A stretch of 64,000 nt of DNA from assembly GCF_024138165.1 (NCBI RefSeq), contig NZ_CP100000.1:3038001-3102000 (forward strand). The letters are read 5' to 3'. A program made the position numbers and the translations under genes. Source of the stretch: Halorussus vallis (GTDB lineage: Archaea; Halobacteriota; Halobacteria; Halobacteriales; Haladaptataceae). This document shows, one piece after another, positions 56,810-64,000 of this stretch (positions within the stretch are counted from its first letter, which is position 1; each line of letters opens with the position of its first letter). Under the pieces are notes generated by a model. That model did not search any database and had not been told where the DNA came from. It saw only the letters and a list, made by a program, of their open reading frames with translations.

Positions 56810-57610
56810 GTGCGAACGTTCTCCAGCGACTACCTCCGCGACACCAGACGCGGGATGTGGGAGGACCGCGAGGCGCTCGCGGACCTCGAACTCGGCTCGC
56901 GAGAGCGCGTCCTCGACGTGGGCTGTGGCACCGGCGAACTCGCCCGGGTGCTGGCCGACGAGACCCCCGGCGAGGTGGTGGGGGTCGACGCCGACCTCGA
57001 ACTGCTCGCGGTCGCCCGCGAAGCGGCGGGGGTCGAGGCCGTCGCGGGCGACGCCAACCGCCTGCCGTTCCCCGACGACAGCTTCGACCTCGTGGTCTGT
57101 CAGGCGCTGCTCATCAATCTCCCCGACCCCGCGCGAGCGGTTCGGGAGTTCCGGCGAGTCTCCTCGGACCTCGTCGCGGCCGTCGAACCCGACAACTCCG
57201 CGGTGGCGGTCGAGTCGACCGTCTCGGCCGAGAGCGACCTCGCGGCCCGCGCTCGGCGAGCGTACCTGCGGGGCGTCGAAACCGACGTGACCCTCGGCGG
57301 CGAGGGCGTCCGGTCGGCGTTCGAGGAGGCCGGCCTCTCGGACCTCTCGACCCGCCGGCACTACCACACCCGGACGGTCGAACCGCCCTACGACCCCCGG
57401 GACTTCGAGGCGGTCCGCCGGAAGGCCAGCGGCGAGGGGCTGGCGGCCGACCGCGCGACGATGCTCGACGGCAACCTGACGACCGAGGAGTACGACCGCC
57501 TCCGGAGCGAGTGGCGCGAGATGGGTCGGTCGGCGGTCGAGCAGATGCGCGAGGACGACTACCGCCGGGCCGAGGTCGTCCCCTTCTACGTGACGGTCGG
57601 GTCGGTCTGA
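56810..57610 (+). CDS. class I SAM-dependent methyltransferase
   Basis: A 266-residue protein from GTG 56810. Motif I is VLDVGCGTGELARVLADE, then VVGVDADLELLAVAREA, the motif II/III segment AVAGDANRLPFPDDSFDLVVCQALLINLPDP, and a long C-terminal region (YHTRTVEPPYDPRDF then a helix with TTEEYDRLRSEWREMGR). Substrate unknown. It precedes the aminopeptidase gene by 36 bp and may be cotranscribed. Confidence 0.85.
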   Translation: MRTFSSDYLRDTRRGMWEDREALADLELGSRERVLDVGCGTGELARVLADETPGEVVGVDADLELLAVAREAAGVEAVAGDANRLPFPDDSFDLVVCQALLINLPDPARAVREFRRVSSDLVAAVEPDNSAVAVESTVSAESDLAARARRAYLRGVETDVTLGGEGVRSAFEEAGLSDLSTRRHYHTRTVEPPYDPRDFEAVRRKASGEGLAADRATMLDGNLTTEEYDRLRSEWREMGRSAVEQMREDDYRRAEVVPFYVTVGSV

Positions 57611-57646
57611 GAAGAGCTATCCGGTCCGCCGGCCAACACGGCGGGT

Positions 57647-58738
57647 ATGGACCCTCGAATCCGAACGCACGCAGAGGTCATCGTCGACCACTCCGCGAAG
57701 ATCGAACCCGGCGACAACGTCCTCGTCCAGGCCCCGCCGGTCGCCGAGGACCTCGCGGCCGCGGTGGCCGAGCGCATCGGCGAGGTCGGCGCGAACCCCG
57801 CGGTGTCGCTGAGGAGTACCCGCGCCAACCGGGCGTACCTCCGCGCGAGCGACCCAGAGGACCTCGAACTCCACGACCACTCCCTCGCCCAGATGGAGGA
57901 GACCGACGCGGTCGTCATCGTCAAGGGTTCGGTGAACACCGCCGAACCGAGCGACGTGCCGCCCGAAACCATGGTCGCCTACCAGCGGGCGCAGGAGCCG
58001 GTCCTCAAAGAGCGCATGGGGAAGCGGTGGGTCGGGACGCAGTTCCCCGCGCCCGGCGACGCCCAGAAGGCCGAGATGAGCACCGCCGAGTACGAGGAGT
58101 TCGTCTACGACGCGGTGAACAAGGACTGGCAGGCCCAGAAGGAGTTCCAGGCCCAGATGGTCGACGTCCTCGACCCGGCCGACGAGGTCCGCATCGTCTC
58201 GGGCGACGACACCGACCTCCGGATGAGCGTCGCCGGCATGAAGACGGTCAACGATTACGGCGAGAAGAACCTACCCGGCGGCGAGGTGTTCACCGCGCCG
58301 GTGCCCGACTCCGTGGAGGGGACCGTGCTGTTCGACAAACCGCTGGTCCACCAGGGTCGCGAGGTCGAAGGTGCGTCCCTCGAATTCGAGGGCGGCGAGG
58401 TGGTCGCGTTCTCGGCAGAGAAGAACGAGGACGTCCTCGAATCGGTGCTCGACACCGACGATGGCGCGCGCCGACTCGGCGAACTCGGCATCGGGATGAA
58501 CCGCGACATCGACCGGTTCACGTACAACATGCTGTTCGACGAGAAGATGGGCGACACCGTCCACCTCGCCGTGGGCGACGCCATCCGCGAGACGGTGCCC
58601 GAGGGCCGACCGTACAACGAGAGCGCGGCGCACCTCGACATGATCGTCGACATGAGCGAGGAGTCGTTCATCGAGGTCGACGGCGAGGTCGTCCAGCGCG
58701 ACGGGACGTTCCGGTTCGAGGATGGTTTCGAGGGCTAG
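57647..58738 (+). CDS. M29-family aminopeptidase
   Basis: A 363-residue thermophilic-aminopeptidase (AmpS/M29) family metallopeptidase. The N-terminal domain has AEVIVDHSAKIEPGDNVLVQAPP, middle VFTAPVPDSVEGTVLFDKP (metal Glu region in this family), and C-terminal LGELGIGMNRDIDRFTYNMLFDEKMGDTVHLAVG and ESAAHLDMIVDM with His/Asp ligands. It is a dimeric di-metal exopeptidase in cytosolic protein turnover. A strong hairpin begins two bases after the stop. Confidence 0.92.
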   Translation: MDPRIRTHAEVIVDHSAKIEPGDNVLVQAPPVAEDLAAAVAERIGEVGANPAVSLRSTRANRAYLRASDPEDLELHDHSLAQMEETDAVVIVKGSVNTAEPSDVPPETMVAYQRAQEPVLKERMGKRWVGTQFPAPGDAQKAEMSTAEYEEFVYDAVNKDWQAQKEFQAQMVDVLDPADEVRIVSGDDTDLRMSVAGMKTVNDYGEKNLPGGEVFTAPVPDSVEGTVLFDKPLVHQGREVEGASLEFEGGEVVAFSAEKNEDVLESVLDTDDGARRLGELGIGMNRDIDRFTYNMLFDEKMGDTVHLAVGDAIRETVPEGRPYNESAAHLDMIVDMSEESFIEVDGEVVQRDGTFRFEDGFEG

Positions 58739-58739
58739 C

Positions 58740-58774
58740 GTCATTCGCCGGACGCATCACGTCCGGCGAATGAC
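58740..58774. terminator. hairpin after the aminopeptidase gene
   Basis: GTCATTCGCCGGACG, loop CATCA, and the exact reverse complement (15-bp arms), starting directly after the TAG. No poly-T follows at once. Confidence 0.6.
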
Positions 58775-58783
58775 GAAGTAGCG

Positions 58784-58947
58784 AGCGGCGAAGCCGCGAG
58801 CAGTGAGATTTGGAGCGAACGTAGTGAGCGAGAATCTCGTACAGACGAGCGGGGAGGAGCACAGCGACGACCCGCGAGGAATAGCGTGGTCTTCTGACGG
58901 CTTTGTCCGTCGGAAAACCACGAGAAAGCAAGCGGCGAAGCCGCGAG
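58784..58947 (+). repeat. two copies of the AGCGGCGAAGCCGCGAG module
   Basis: Copies at 58784-58800 and 58931-58947. Further copies are at 17454-17470 and, with one inserted base, at 54409-54426. Each forms a small GGC/GCC hairpin and is usually followed by a purine-rich AG-A/T-GAGATT-like stretch. Confidence 0.7.
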
Positions 58948-59127
58948 CAACCAAATTCGAAGCGACCGTCCGTCGGTAGTTTCTCCGAACGTTCAAGTAG
59001 GAAGCCGCGGCCAACGAGCGGCGTGACCTGAACGTCGCCGCGCGGGCGGTCGAGGCGGGTGCACTGCGCTCCCCCGCGCGGAACCGAAAACACGCAGTCT
59101 GTTCGCCAGCGTCGAGTCGGGGGCGTT

Positions 59128-59155
59128 CAGGCAGTCCCCGTTGGGGGACTGCCTG
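59128..59155. terminator. hairpin after the DUF7095-like gene
   Basis: CAGGCAGTCCCC, loop GTTG, and its exact reverse complement, 12 bp downstream of the stop of the minus-strand gene at 59167. Confidence 0.5.
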
Positions 59156-59166
59156 AGCATCGCCCT

Positions 59167-59829
59167 CTACACCACGTCGCCGCGGACCGTCGCGCCCTCC
59201 TGGCGCTTCCGGTAGGATTCGACCCTCTCGGCGGCCTCCTCGGCGTTCTCCTCCATGCCGAGCATCTCCAGGGCGTCGGGGAGCGTCGGGAACGCCAGTT
59301 CGCTCTCGCGGAGCTTTCGCATCGCCTCGTCGCTCCGCTGGCCCTCGGCCCAGAGGCAGACGCCACGGGGGTCGAGGATCTGCTCGTAGGCCTTGCGCGC
59401 CATCGCGCCCTTGAGTCGCTGGGTCACGTTGTCCTCGAAACTGGAGTTGCAGACTTCCAGGTGAATCGGTTCGCCGTCGTTCAGGAGGTGTGCGGCCAGA
59501 CACTTCTCCGGGGCGACGTGGCCGTTGTCGTTCGCTCGGATGAATTCGGGGTGCTCGTCGGCCCACTCGGCACGGACGGTCTTGCCCACGCCCTTGACGC
59601 CGTGGGTCCGCTCGAACTCCTCGGCGCGGTCGGCGTCGTCGCCCCGGAGGAGGATGTCCTTCGTGACGTAGACGTTGAGGCGTTCGACCGGGTCGAGTCC
59701 GAGCGCCGCGTCGCCGTACACCCACACCTCGCGGACCGGCACGGGCATCGTCTCCGTCTCGACGGTTTCGACGACCTCGACCGCGCGCTCGACGGCCTCG
59801 TCCCGACTCATCCCCTGTGTTGAACTCAT
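59167..59829 (-). CDS. DUF7095-like haloarchaeal protein
   Basis: A 220-residue soluble acidic protein. Patterns recognised from a haloarchaeal family are VPVREVWVYGDAALGLDPVERLNVYVTKDIL, GVGKTVRAEWADEHPEFIRANDNGHVAPEKCLAAHLL, and HLEVCNSSFEDNVTQRLKGAM with LDPRGVCLWAEGQRSDEAMRKLRE. Function unknown. A short AAC/ACA-rich start (MSSTQGM) precedes the domain; a downstream Met at residue 7 is possible. Confidence 0.8.
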   Translation of the reverse strand: MSSTQGMSRDEAVERAVEVVETVETETMPVPVREVWVYGDAALGLDPVERLNVYVTKDILLRGDDADRAEEFERTHGVKGVGKTVRAEWADEHPEFIRANDNGHVAPEKCLAAHLLNDGEPIHLEVCNSSFEDNVTQRLKGAMARKAYEQILDPRGVCLWAEGQRSDEAMRKLRESELAFPTLPDALEMLGMEENAEEAAERVESYRKRQEGATVRGDVV

Positions 59830-59875
59830 TGGCGGCGTTTGGTCGCGCGCGGGGAAAACGATGTTGTCACCGGTT

Positions 59876-61018
59876 TCAGGCCGAACAGCGGTTCGGCCCC
59901 ATCTCCATCTCGGTCGCCTCCTGGGCCTCCACCTCCGCTTCTCCGCGGTTCACGGCGATGACTTGCTCGTAGTTGGGCGGTTTCTCGTGGTCGCCGCGGG
60001 TGAGTCGGTCGACGAACGCCTCCTCGTCGGCTTGGAGCAGGTCCACTTCGGTTCGGGAGTGGCCGATGGTCGTCGTGACGGGTTCGCCCGGCGCGCCGTG
60101 TTCGAACTCCCCCTCGCTGGTGACGTTGACGTGGCCGGGCAGGACGACCACGCTGTCGGGTTCGGCCAGCAGGGTGCGGTGGAGCGATTCGTACTGCTGG
60201 CGCGCACCCTCCTCGGCGTCCTCGTCGCCGAACTCCAATTCCGTCCGGCCGACCGAGTCGACGTGGAGGGTGTCGGCGGTCAGCATCGCCTCGTCGTCGA
60301 CGAGGTAGTTGACCGACTCGGTGGTGTGGCCGGGCGCGAACACGGCCTTGAGGGCGACGTCGCCGACTTCGACCACTTCGTTCCGCGCGAGCGGCGCGTA
60401 CTCGTAGGTCACCTCGCGTTCCTCGGCGGCCTCGCCCAAGTGGTACGGGACGCCGAGTCGCTCGGCCAACTTCCGCCCGCCCGAGACGTGGTCGGCGTGG
60501 ATGTGCGTGTCGAGGACGCGGGTTATCTCCCAGTCGCGCTCGTCGGCGGCGGCTTCGAACTCCGCGACGTGGCGCGTCGGGTCGACGACCGCGGCCTCCC
60601 CGGTTTCGGGGTCGGCGACCACGTAACCCAGACAGCCCTTCGCGCGGCGCTGGATCTGGAGGATCTCGGCGTCTCCATCGGTCGGAACCTCGACCGTCTC
60701 GTACACCTGGTTCCAGGCTTCCATCCCGCCGGTGACGACCGCCACGTCGTAGCCCGCTTTCTCCAATTCCTCCGCGAAGTGGTTCGAGGAGATTCCCTTC
60801 GCGCAGACGGTGACGATTCGTTCGTGACCGTCGACGAGTTCGTCGAGTTCGGCCTTCCGGTCGTCGGTCAGCGTGTCGTCGGTACTGAACTCGAACTGCT
60901 TCGCGCCGCGGATGTGCCACGCGTCGAAGCTCTCGTCGCCGCGAGTGTCGAGCAACAGGACGTCCTCGCCGGCGTCGAGCATGTCGGCGAGTCGCTCGGG
61001 AGTCACTTTGGCTGGCAT
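59876..61018 (-). CDS. rhodanese-metallo-beta-lactamase fusion (persulfide dioxygenase-like)
   Basis: A 380-residue fusion. The N-terminal rhodanese domain (about 1-110) has active Cys72 in VTVCAKGISSNHFAEEL and the VTGGMEAW motif. The C-terminal metallo-beta-lactamase domain (about 118-330) has THIHADHVSGG (171-181), FAPGHTTESVNYL, LTADTLHVDSVGR and VVLPGHVNV, the set seen in ETHE1/Blh persulfide dioxygenases. It would oxidise persulfides to sulfite and pass sulfane sulfur onward. The domain order is the reverse of CstB. The C-terminal tail of about 50 residues ends GPNRCSA. A divergent cysteine-rich wHTH gene is its likely regulator. Confidence 0.88.
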   Translation of the reverse strand: MPAKVTPERLADMLDAGEDVLLLDTRGDESFDAWHIRGAKQFEFSTDDTLTDDRKAELDELVDGHERIVTVCAKGISSNHFAEELEKAGYDVAVVTGGMEAWNQVYETVEVPTDGDAEILQIQRRAKGCLGYVVADPETGEAAVVDPTRHVAEFEAAADERDWEITRVLDTHIHADHVSGGRKLAERLGVPYHLGEAAEEREVTYEYAPLARNEVVEVGDVALKAVFAPGHTTESVNYLVDDEAMLTADTLHVDSVGRTELEFGDEDAEEGARQQYESLHRTLLAEPDSVVVLPGHVNVTSEGEFEHGAPGEPVTTTIGHSRTEVDLLQADEEAFVDRLTRGDHEKPPNYEQVIAVNRGEAEVEAQEATEMEMGPNRCSA

Positions 61019-61060
61019 CGTTTCGTCGGAGTCTATCGACGCCGACGTCCTTAATCCTGA

Positions 61061-61075
61061 TTCTTCGTGGAAGAA
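61061..61075 (-). promoter_or_regulatory. operator-like palindrome TTCTTC-N3-GAAGAA
   Basis: TTCTTCGTGGAAGAA (perfect 6-bp arms) lies just upstream of the TATA-like GGATTAAGG (61048-61056) of the rhodanese-MBL gene, at the position where haloarchaeal regulators often bind. It is in the 222-bp divergent region shared with the HTH gene. Confidence 0.45.
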
Positions 61076-61240
61076 CAGTGCAATACTGTACGCCGAACGC
61101 GAGCGCGACCGTGAGCGCGGCCGCCTCGGCGAGCGACGGACCCGTTCGCTGCCGATGTGCCGTCGAGTCGCCGCTCGGCAGTGTTGTGCGAGGTATGCAA
61201 AACATTTTACGTGCGTGGTACCTAACGAGCGGTAGATACA

Positions 61241-61636
61241 ATGTCCGAATCGATGGCGGAGTACCTTCAGAAGGACATGGAGTGCGAGGGGCTCTTGGAG
61301 TGCATCCACGGCCTGAAGGAACTCGACCGACAGTGCTTCCAGGTGCTGGTCGAGAGCGCGGAGCCGCTGACGATAGACGAGGTGGCGGACCGCGTCGACC
61401 GCGAGCGCTCGACGGCCTACCGGTCGATTCAGCGACTCCTCCAGGCGGGATTCGTCCAGAAGGAACAGGTCAACTACGAGCAGGGCGGCTACTACCACGT
61501 CTACCGGCCGACCGACCCCGATGAGGTCGCAGACGACATGCAGCGGATGCTCAACGACTGGTACGCCAAGATGGGCCAACTCCTCCAGGAGTTCCGAGAG
61601 AAGTACGACCAGCAGCAGGTCGCCGTCGAGAACTGA
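61241..61636 (+). CDS. cysteine-containing winged-helix regulator (TrmB-like)
   Basis: A 131-residue regulator. The N-terminal segment has three cysteines (Cys15, Cys21, Cys32 in MECEGLLECIHGLKELDRQCF). The wHTH follows (LTIDEVADRVDRERSTAYRSIQRLLQAGFVQ), then a wing with YEQGGYYHVYRPT, and a C-terminal coiled helix for dimerisation. The thiols could sense sulfane sulfur or redox state, in line with the divergent persulfide dioxygenase-like gene. This regulation is inferred from arrangement and the operator-like palindrome, not shown. Confidence 0.85.
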   Translation: MSESMAEYLQKDMECEGLLECIHGLKELDRQCFQVLVESAEPLTIDEVADRVDRERSTAYRSIQRLLQAGFVQKEQVNYEQGGYYHVYRPTDPDEVADDMQRMLNDWYAKMGQLLQEFREKYDQQQVAVEN

Positions 61637-61720
61637 CGGCGCTCTTCGACTCTCTTCTGTCGCAGTTCGACCTGACGCCTCGTCTTCGCGTGCCGCGGCA
61701 AGAGACGCGAGCGACGACGC

Positions 61721-62845
61721 TCACCGCGCGACCGCCTCGGGCGCCGACTTGCCCTCGACGATTTCCAGCAGGAATGCCCGGACGCTCGCCATCGACTCGG
61801 CCCAGGTCGGGTGGGCCTCGTAGCGCCGCCTGGCGGCCCGCCGCATCTCGCGCAAGCGCTCGGAGTTCGCGCGGACTTCCTCGACCGCCGCCGCGATGGC
61901 GGCGGGGTCGCCGGGCGGGACCAGGAAGCCGTTCTCGCCGTCGGTGACTATCTCGCTCGCGCCGCCTGCGGTCGTCGCCAGCGCCGGCAGACCGAAGCTC
62001 ATTCCCTCCAGGTAGACGATGCCGTAGCCCTCGTAGCGGGAGGGCACCGCCAGCAGGTGACTCGCGGAAAGCCGGTCGGCGAGCGCCGCGTCCGGGAGTC
62101 GACCCGACAACGTCACCGACTCCTTGACGCCGAGTTCCCGAATCAGGTCGAGAATCCGCCGGGCGTACGCGGCGTCGGGCGTCGCGCCGACGACCGTCAG
62201 GTGCCAGTCGCCCGTGACGTCGGCGAGTCCGACGAGCAGGTCGTGCAGGCCCTTCCGCGGGACGACGTTGCCGACGAAGACGACTTCGAGCGGTTCGCCC
62301 TCGCCCGGCGGTTCCGCGGAGACGCGTTCGGCGGGCGGGTCGAAGCGGTCGCCGGCGGGCCGGGTGACGACCGACGGCCACGGCCGTCGGTCGTCGCCCG
62401 CTTCAGTTCTCTTCGTGCTTCCGGCGAGTAGCTCGGCGGCCCGACGCGTCGTTTCGCTGGCGTATACCGCGGCGTCGACGCCCCGGAGGTAGCGCCGCTC
62501 GACCGCGCGGGCCAGCCTGCCTCGAATCGGAGACTGGCGTTCGCTCGCCCGGAGGTGGTGGACGACCGAGACGACCGGCGTCTCGACCCGGCGGTTGTGT
62601 CCGACCAGCGAGGCGTGACAGAGTTCGTCCTCCACCAGCACGTCGAAGTCGCCGCGAAGCTTCGCGGCGATTCGCGGGTCGAGGTTGTCGGCGAGCGCGC
62701 GCGGTCCCGTGCGCGCTCGCCACGGCAGTTCGACGACGGTCACGTCGTCGCCCGCCGCCCGGAGGTGGGCGACCAGCTTTCGGTCGTAGAGGAAGCCGCC
62801 GCTGGTCGTCCGGAGGTCGCCGTAGACGACGAAGCCGACGTTCAC
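61721..62845 (-). CDS. GT4-family glycosyltransferase
   Basis: A 374-residue GT-B glycosyltransferase. The N-terminal domain has the start VGFVVYGDLRTTSGGFLYDRKLVAHLRAAG and LVEDELCH. The C-terminal donor-binding domain has VVFVGNVVPRKGLHDLLVGL, the DAYARRIL helix, and the EX7E-like motif PSRYEGYGIVYLEGMSFGLPALAT. No membrane segment. It lies 6 bp after the PTPS-like gene on the same strand and is cotranscribed with it. The acceptor may be a pterin or lipid; the gene order favours a small-molecule product. Confidence 0.88.
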   Translation of the reverse strand: MNVGFVVYGDLRTTSGGFLYDRKLVAHLRAAGDDVTVVELPWRARTGPRALADNLDPRIAAKLRGDFDVLVEDELCHASLVGHNRRVETPVVSVVHHLRASERQSPIRGRLARAVERRYLRGVDAAVYASETTRRAAELLAGSTKRTEAGDDRRPWPSVVTRPAGDRFDPPAERVSAEPPGEGEPLEVVFVGNVVPRKGLHDLLVGLADVTGDWHLTVVGATPDAAYARRILDLIRELGVKESVTLSGRLPDAALADRLSASHLLAVPSRYEGYGIVYLEGMSFGLPALATTAGGASEIVTDGENGFLVPPGDPAAIAAAVEEVRANSERLREMRRAARRRYEAHPTWAESMASVRAFLLEIVEGKSAPEAVAR

Positions 62846-62851
62846 GGTCGC

Positions 62852-63229
62852 TCAGACCGCCCGCTCGTGGGACGCCCACGCCGCCTCGTCCTCGCGGAGT
62901 TTCACGGCGAGCGACTCGACCGCCGGAGCGTCGAGGCCGTCGGCGAGTCGGTCGCCGAACAGCCGCGCGAAGTGCTCCAGGCTGGGATTACGTCCCTCGA
63001 ACTCCGGCAGGTCGTTGAGCGTCGCGTCGCGGTAGCGGTCGACCGTCGACTCCAGCAGCGCCGTCGCGTCGTCGATGTCCACGAGGTAGCCGTACTCGTT
63101 CAGCTCCTCGCCCGAGAACTGGACCTTCGCGGTGTAGGCGTGGGAGTGCAACTCGCCCTCCGGACCGGGGTCCGGCACCGTCAGATAGTGCTGTGCGACG
63201 AACGCGCGTTCGACCGTGACGGCGTACAT
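62852..63229 (-). CDS. 6-pyruvoyltetrahydropterin synthase-like protein (Cys replaced by Glu)
   Basis: A 125-residue PTPS/QueD-fold enzyme. The zinc histidines are His14 (FVAQHYL), His28 and His30 (LHSHAY); the acidic residue region is NPSLEHFARLF, with the last conserved His in WASHERAV. The catalytic Cys of QueD/PTPS (Cys-x3-His) is replaced by Glu24, as in PTPS-III-type enzymes, which make 6-hydroxymethyl-dihydropterin from dihydroneopterin triphosphate instead of tetrahydropterins. It heads an operon with the GT4 gene (6-bp gap), opposite a methyltransferase gene. Confidence 0.85.
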   Translation of the reverse strand: MYAVTVERAFVAQHYLTVPDPGPEGELHSHAYTAKVQFSGEELNEYGYLVDIDDATALLESTVDRYRDATLNDLPEFEGRNPSLEHFARLFGDRLADGLDAPAVESLAVKLREDEAAWASHERAV

Positions 63230-63283
63230 CCCCTAGAGGAGCGACGGCCACGTCCTTGAAGCTAGGTCGGCGTTCCGTAGAAA

Positions 63284-63290
63284 GTATATC
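63284..63290 (+). promoter_or_regulatory. TATA-like box of the 3' methyltransferase gene
   Basis: AGTATATC-like element about 45 bp before the GTG at 63332, implying a leader of roughly 20 nt. Confidence 0.35.
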
Positions 63291-63331
63291 AGTCCGGTTC
63301 CGGTACTGTGGGTCGTCAGAGGTGTCCACGC

Positions 63332-64000
63332 GTGACCGACCGCCGAGAGCGTGCGTCCGAACCGAACGAGAGCGAGAGTGGCGAAATCGAGAGCGAGAAC
63401 GCCGGAACCGAACCGCCGGTAGACGCACCGGCAGACGCGTCCGCGGGGGCGTCTGCGGGCTACGACGCGCTGGCCGAATCCGCCGACGAACTCGGCCCCG
63501 ACGCGAGTCCGTGGGGCGACAGCCACTTCCAGCGACACTATTCCTGGCCGGCGGCCCGCGACGTACTCCCGGCGGTCGACGACCGGCGCGTCTTGCTCGC
63601 CGGGTGCGGACGGGGCGACCACGTCGGGTGGTTCCTCGACCGGGGCGCGTCGGTCGTCGGACTCGACGCGAGCGAGGCGGCGATTCGAACCGCCCGCGAC
63701 CGGTTCGACGAGGAGGCGAACGCGACGTTCCGCCGCGCCGACCTGACCGACTCGCTCGACTTCGACGACGGGGCGTTCGATCTGGTCTTCAGCCACCTCG
63801 TGCTCGGTCACGTCGAGGACTGGAAGCCCGTCTTTGCGGAGTTCCGGCGCGTGCTGGGCGAACGTGGAACGTTCGCGTTCGCCGTCGTCCACCCGAAGTA
63901 CCTCCGGCGGAAGGACGCCGTCGAGAACTACTACGACGTCCAGCGAATCGACGTGGCGTGGCCGGGCGCGGTGATTCCGACCTACTACCGACCGATGCGG
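63332..64000 (+). CDS. class I SAM-dependent methyltransferase (3' truncated by window end)
   Basis: An open frame from GTG 63332 to the window end (223 codons, no stop seen). An acidic, Ala/Ser-rich N-terminal region of about 50 residues is followed by PWGDSHFQRHYSWPAARDVLP, SAM motif I VLLAGCGRGDHVGWFLDRG, VVGLDASEAAIRTARDRF, and FDLVFSHLVLGHVEDWKPVFAEFRRVLGERGTFAFAVVHPKYL. It is divergent from the PTPS-like/GT4 pair, which supports a common pathway. Substrate unknown. Confidence 0.85.
   Translation, partial: MTDRRERASEPNESESGEIESENAGTEPPVDAPADASAGASAGYDALAESADELGPDASPWGDSHFQRHYSWPAARDVLPAVDDRRVLLAGCGRGDHVGWFLDRGASVVGLDASEAAIRTARDRFDEEANATFRRADLTDSLDFDDGAFDLVFSHLVLGHVEDWKPVFAEFRRVLGERGTFAFAVVHPKYLRRKDAVENYYDVQRIDVAWPGAVIPTYYRPMR

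Larger units (their letters stand above)
58775..59166. other. 392-bp intergenic region rich in repeat modules
   Basis: No intact gene. It contains two AGCGGCGAAGCCGCGAG modules (58784-58800 and 58931-58947), an imperfect long hairpin around CTGACGGCTTTGTCCGTCGG near 58895-58920, and the 12-bp-arm hairpin at 59128-59155. Confidence 0.6.

Noticed and set aside
58950-59160. Possible TnpB-like C-terminal remnant (NERRDLNVAARAVEAGALRS)
   Set aside because: Only weak resemblance to the DLNAA motif, no zinc-ribbon cysteines and no insertion-sequence ends.
824-64000. Many long antisense and shifted open frames (for example 1022 codons opposite mutS, 677 codons opposite the PAS sensor)
   Set aside because: They are a by-product of high GC at third codon positions, are rich in Arg, Pro and Ala or His and Val, lack domain patterns and lie over well supported genes.
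1-64000. CRISPR arrays, tRNA or rRNA genes
   Set aside because: No regularly spaced 25-40-bp direct repeats and no cloverleaf with a TTCGAATC-type arm were found when reading the intergenic regions.

Overview
The window is about 64 kb of very GC-rich chromosomal DNA from a haloarchaeon (class Halobacteria). This is supported by the acidic proteome, by archaeal-type genes (ABCE1, L15e, Sec61beta, UbaA, Rio2, archaemetzincin, NpdG, NucS, PGF-CTERM and Tat-signal surface proteins) and by many leaderless genes with a TATA-like box 24-30 bp before the start codon. The genus cannot be settled from sequence alone. I see no rRNA, tRNA, CRISPR array, intact transposase or replication origin. About 78 protein genes are supported, most as single genes or short operons.

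Layout. 0-6 kb: the end of a PIN/KH ATPase, then a peptide-type ABC transporter in which one permease is divergent from the other permease and two ATPases; no binding protein is adjacent (an unlinked one lies at 47.5 kb). 6-12 kb: a small wHTH regulator, a 485-bp element bounded by a perfect 73-bp inverted repeat, EMC6-like protein plus ABCE1, a PGF-CTERM surface protein, an arylsulfotransferase-like protein and archaemetzincin. 12-20 kb: methyltransferases, FNT channel, HAD hydrolase, small membrane proteins, NpdG, an M48 protease and an ASCH protein. 21-26 kb: hisE, a BFN-domain protein, pdxT, secG (53 aa), thioredoxin, an AIR-synthase-like protein and an HxlR regulator. 27-33 kb: a DNA-repair neighbourhood with nucS, a divergent PCNA-like clamp and mutS. 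33-43 kb: thioredoxin-like and F420-type oxidoreductases, DUF7344/HalOD1 regulators, a DsbA-like protein, xylose dehydrogenase gfo6, ubaA, a CPBP protease, rpl15e with a structured leader, and rio2. 42.8-47.3 kb: a putative metal-regulated oxidoreductase operon and a large PAS/GAF/bacterio-opsin-activator sensor. 47-64 kb: substrate-binding protein, DMT exporter, PEBP protein, lipoate ligase, cupin, endonuclease IV, AzlCD, aminopeptidase, a rhodanese-metallo-beta-lactamase fusion with a divergent cysteine-rich regulator, and a PTPS-like/glycosyltransferase/methyltransferase group cut by the window end.

The main points for a second look are: the NucS-clamp-MutS neighbourhood; two copies of the palindrome TTTAGG-N4-CCTAAA in promoter regions, one of them before a leaderless 35-codon ORF coupled to an FAD protein; a PTPS-family protein whose catalytic Cys position is Glu, next to a glycosyltransferase; a structured RNA leader before rpl15e; several families of dispersed non-coding repeats; and at least eleven long, mostly perfect palindromes, some inside genes.
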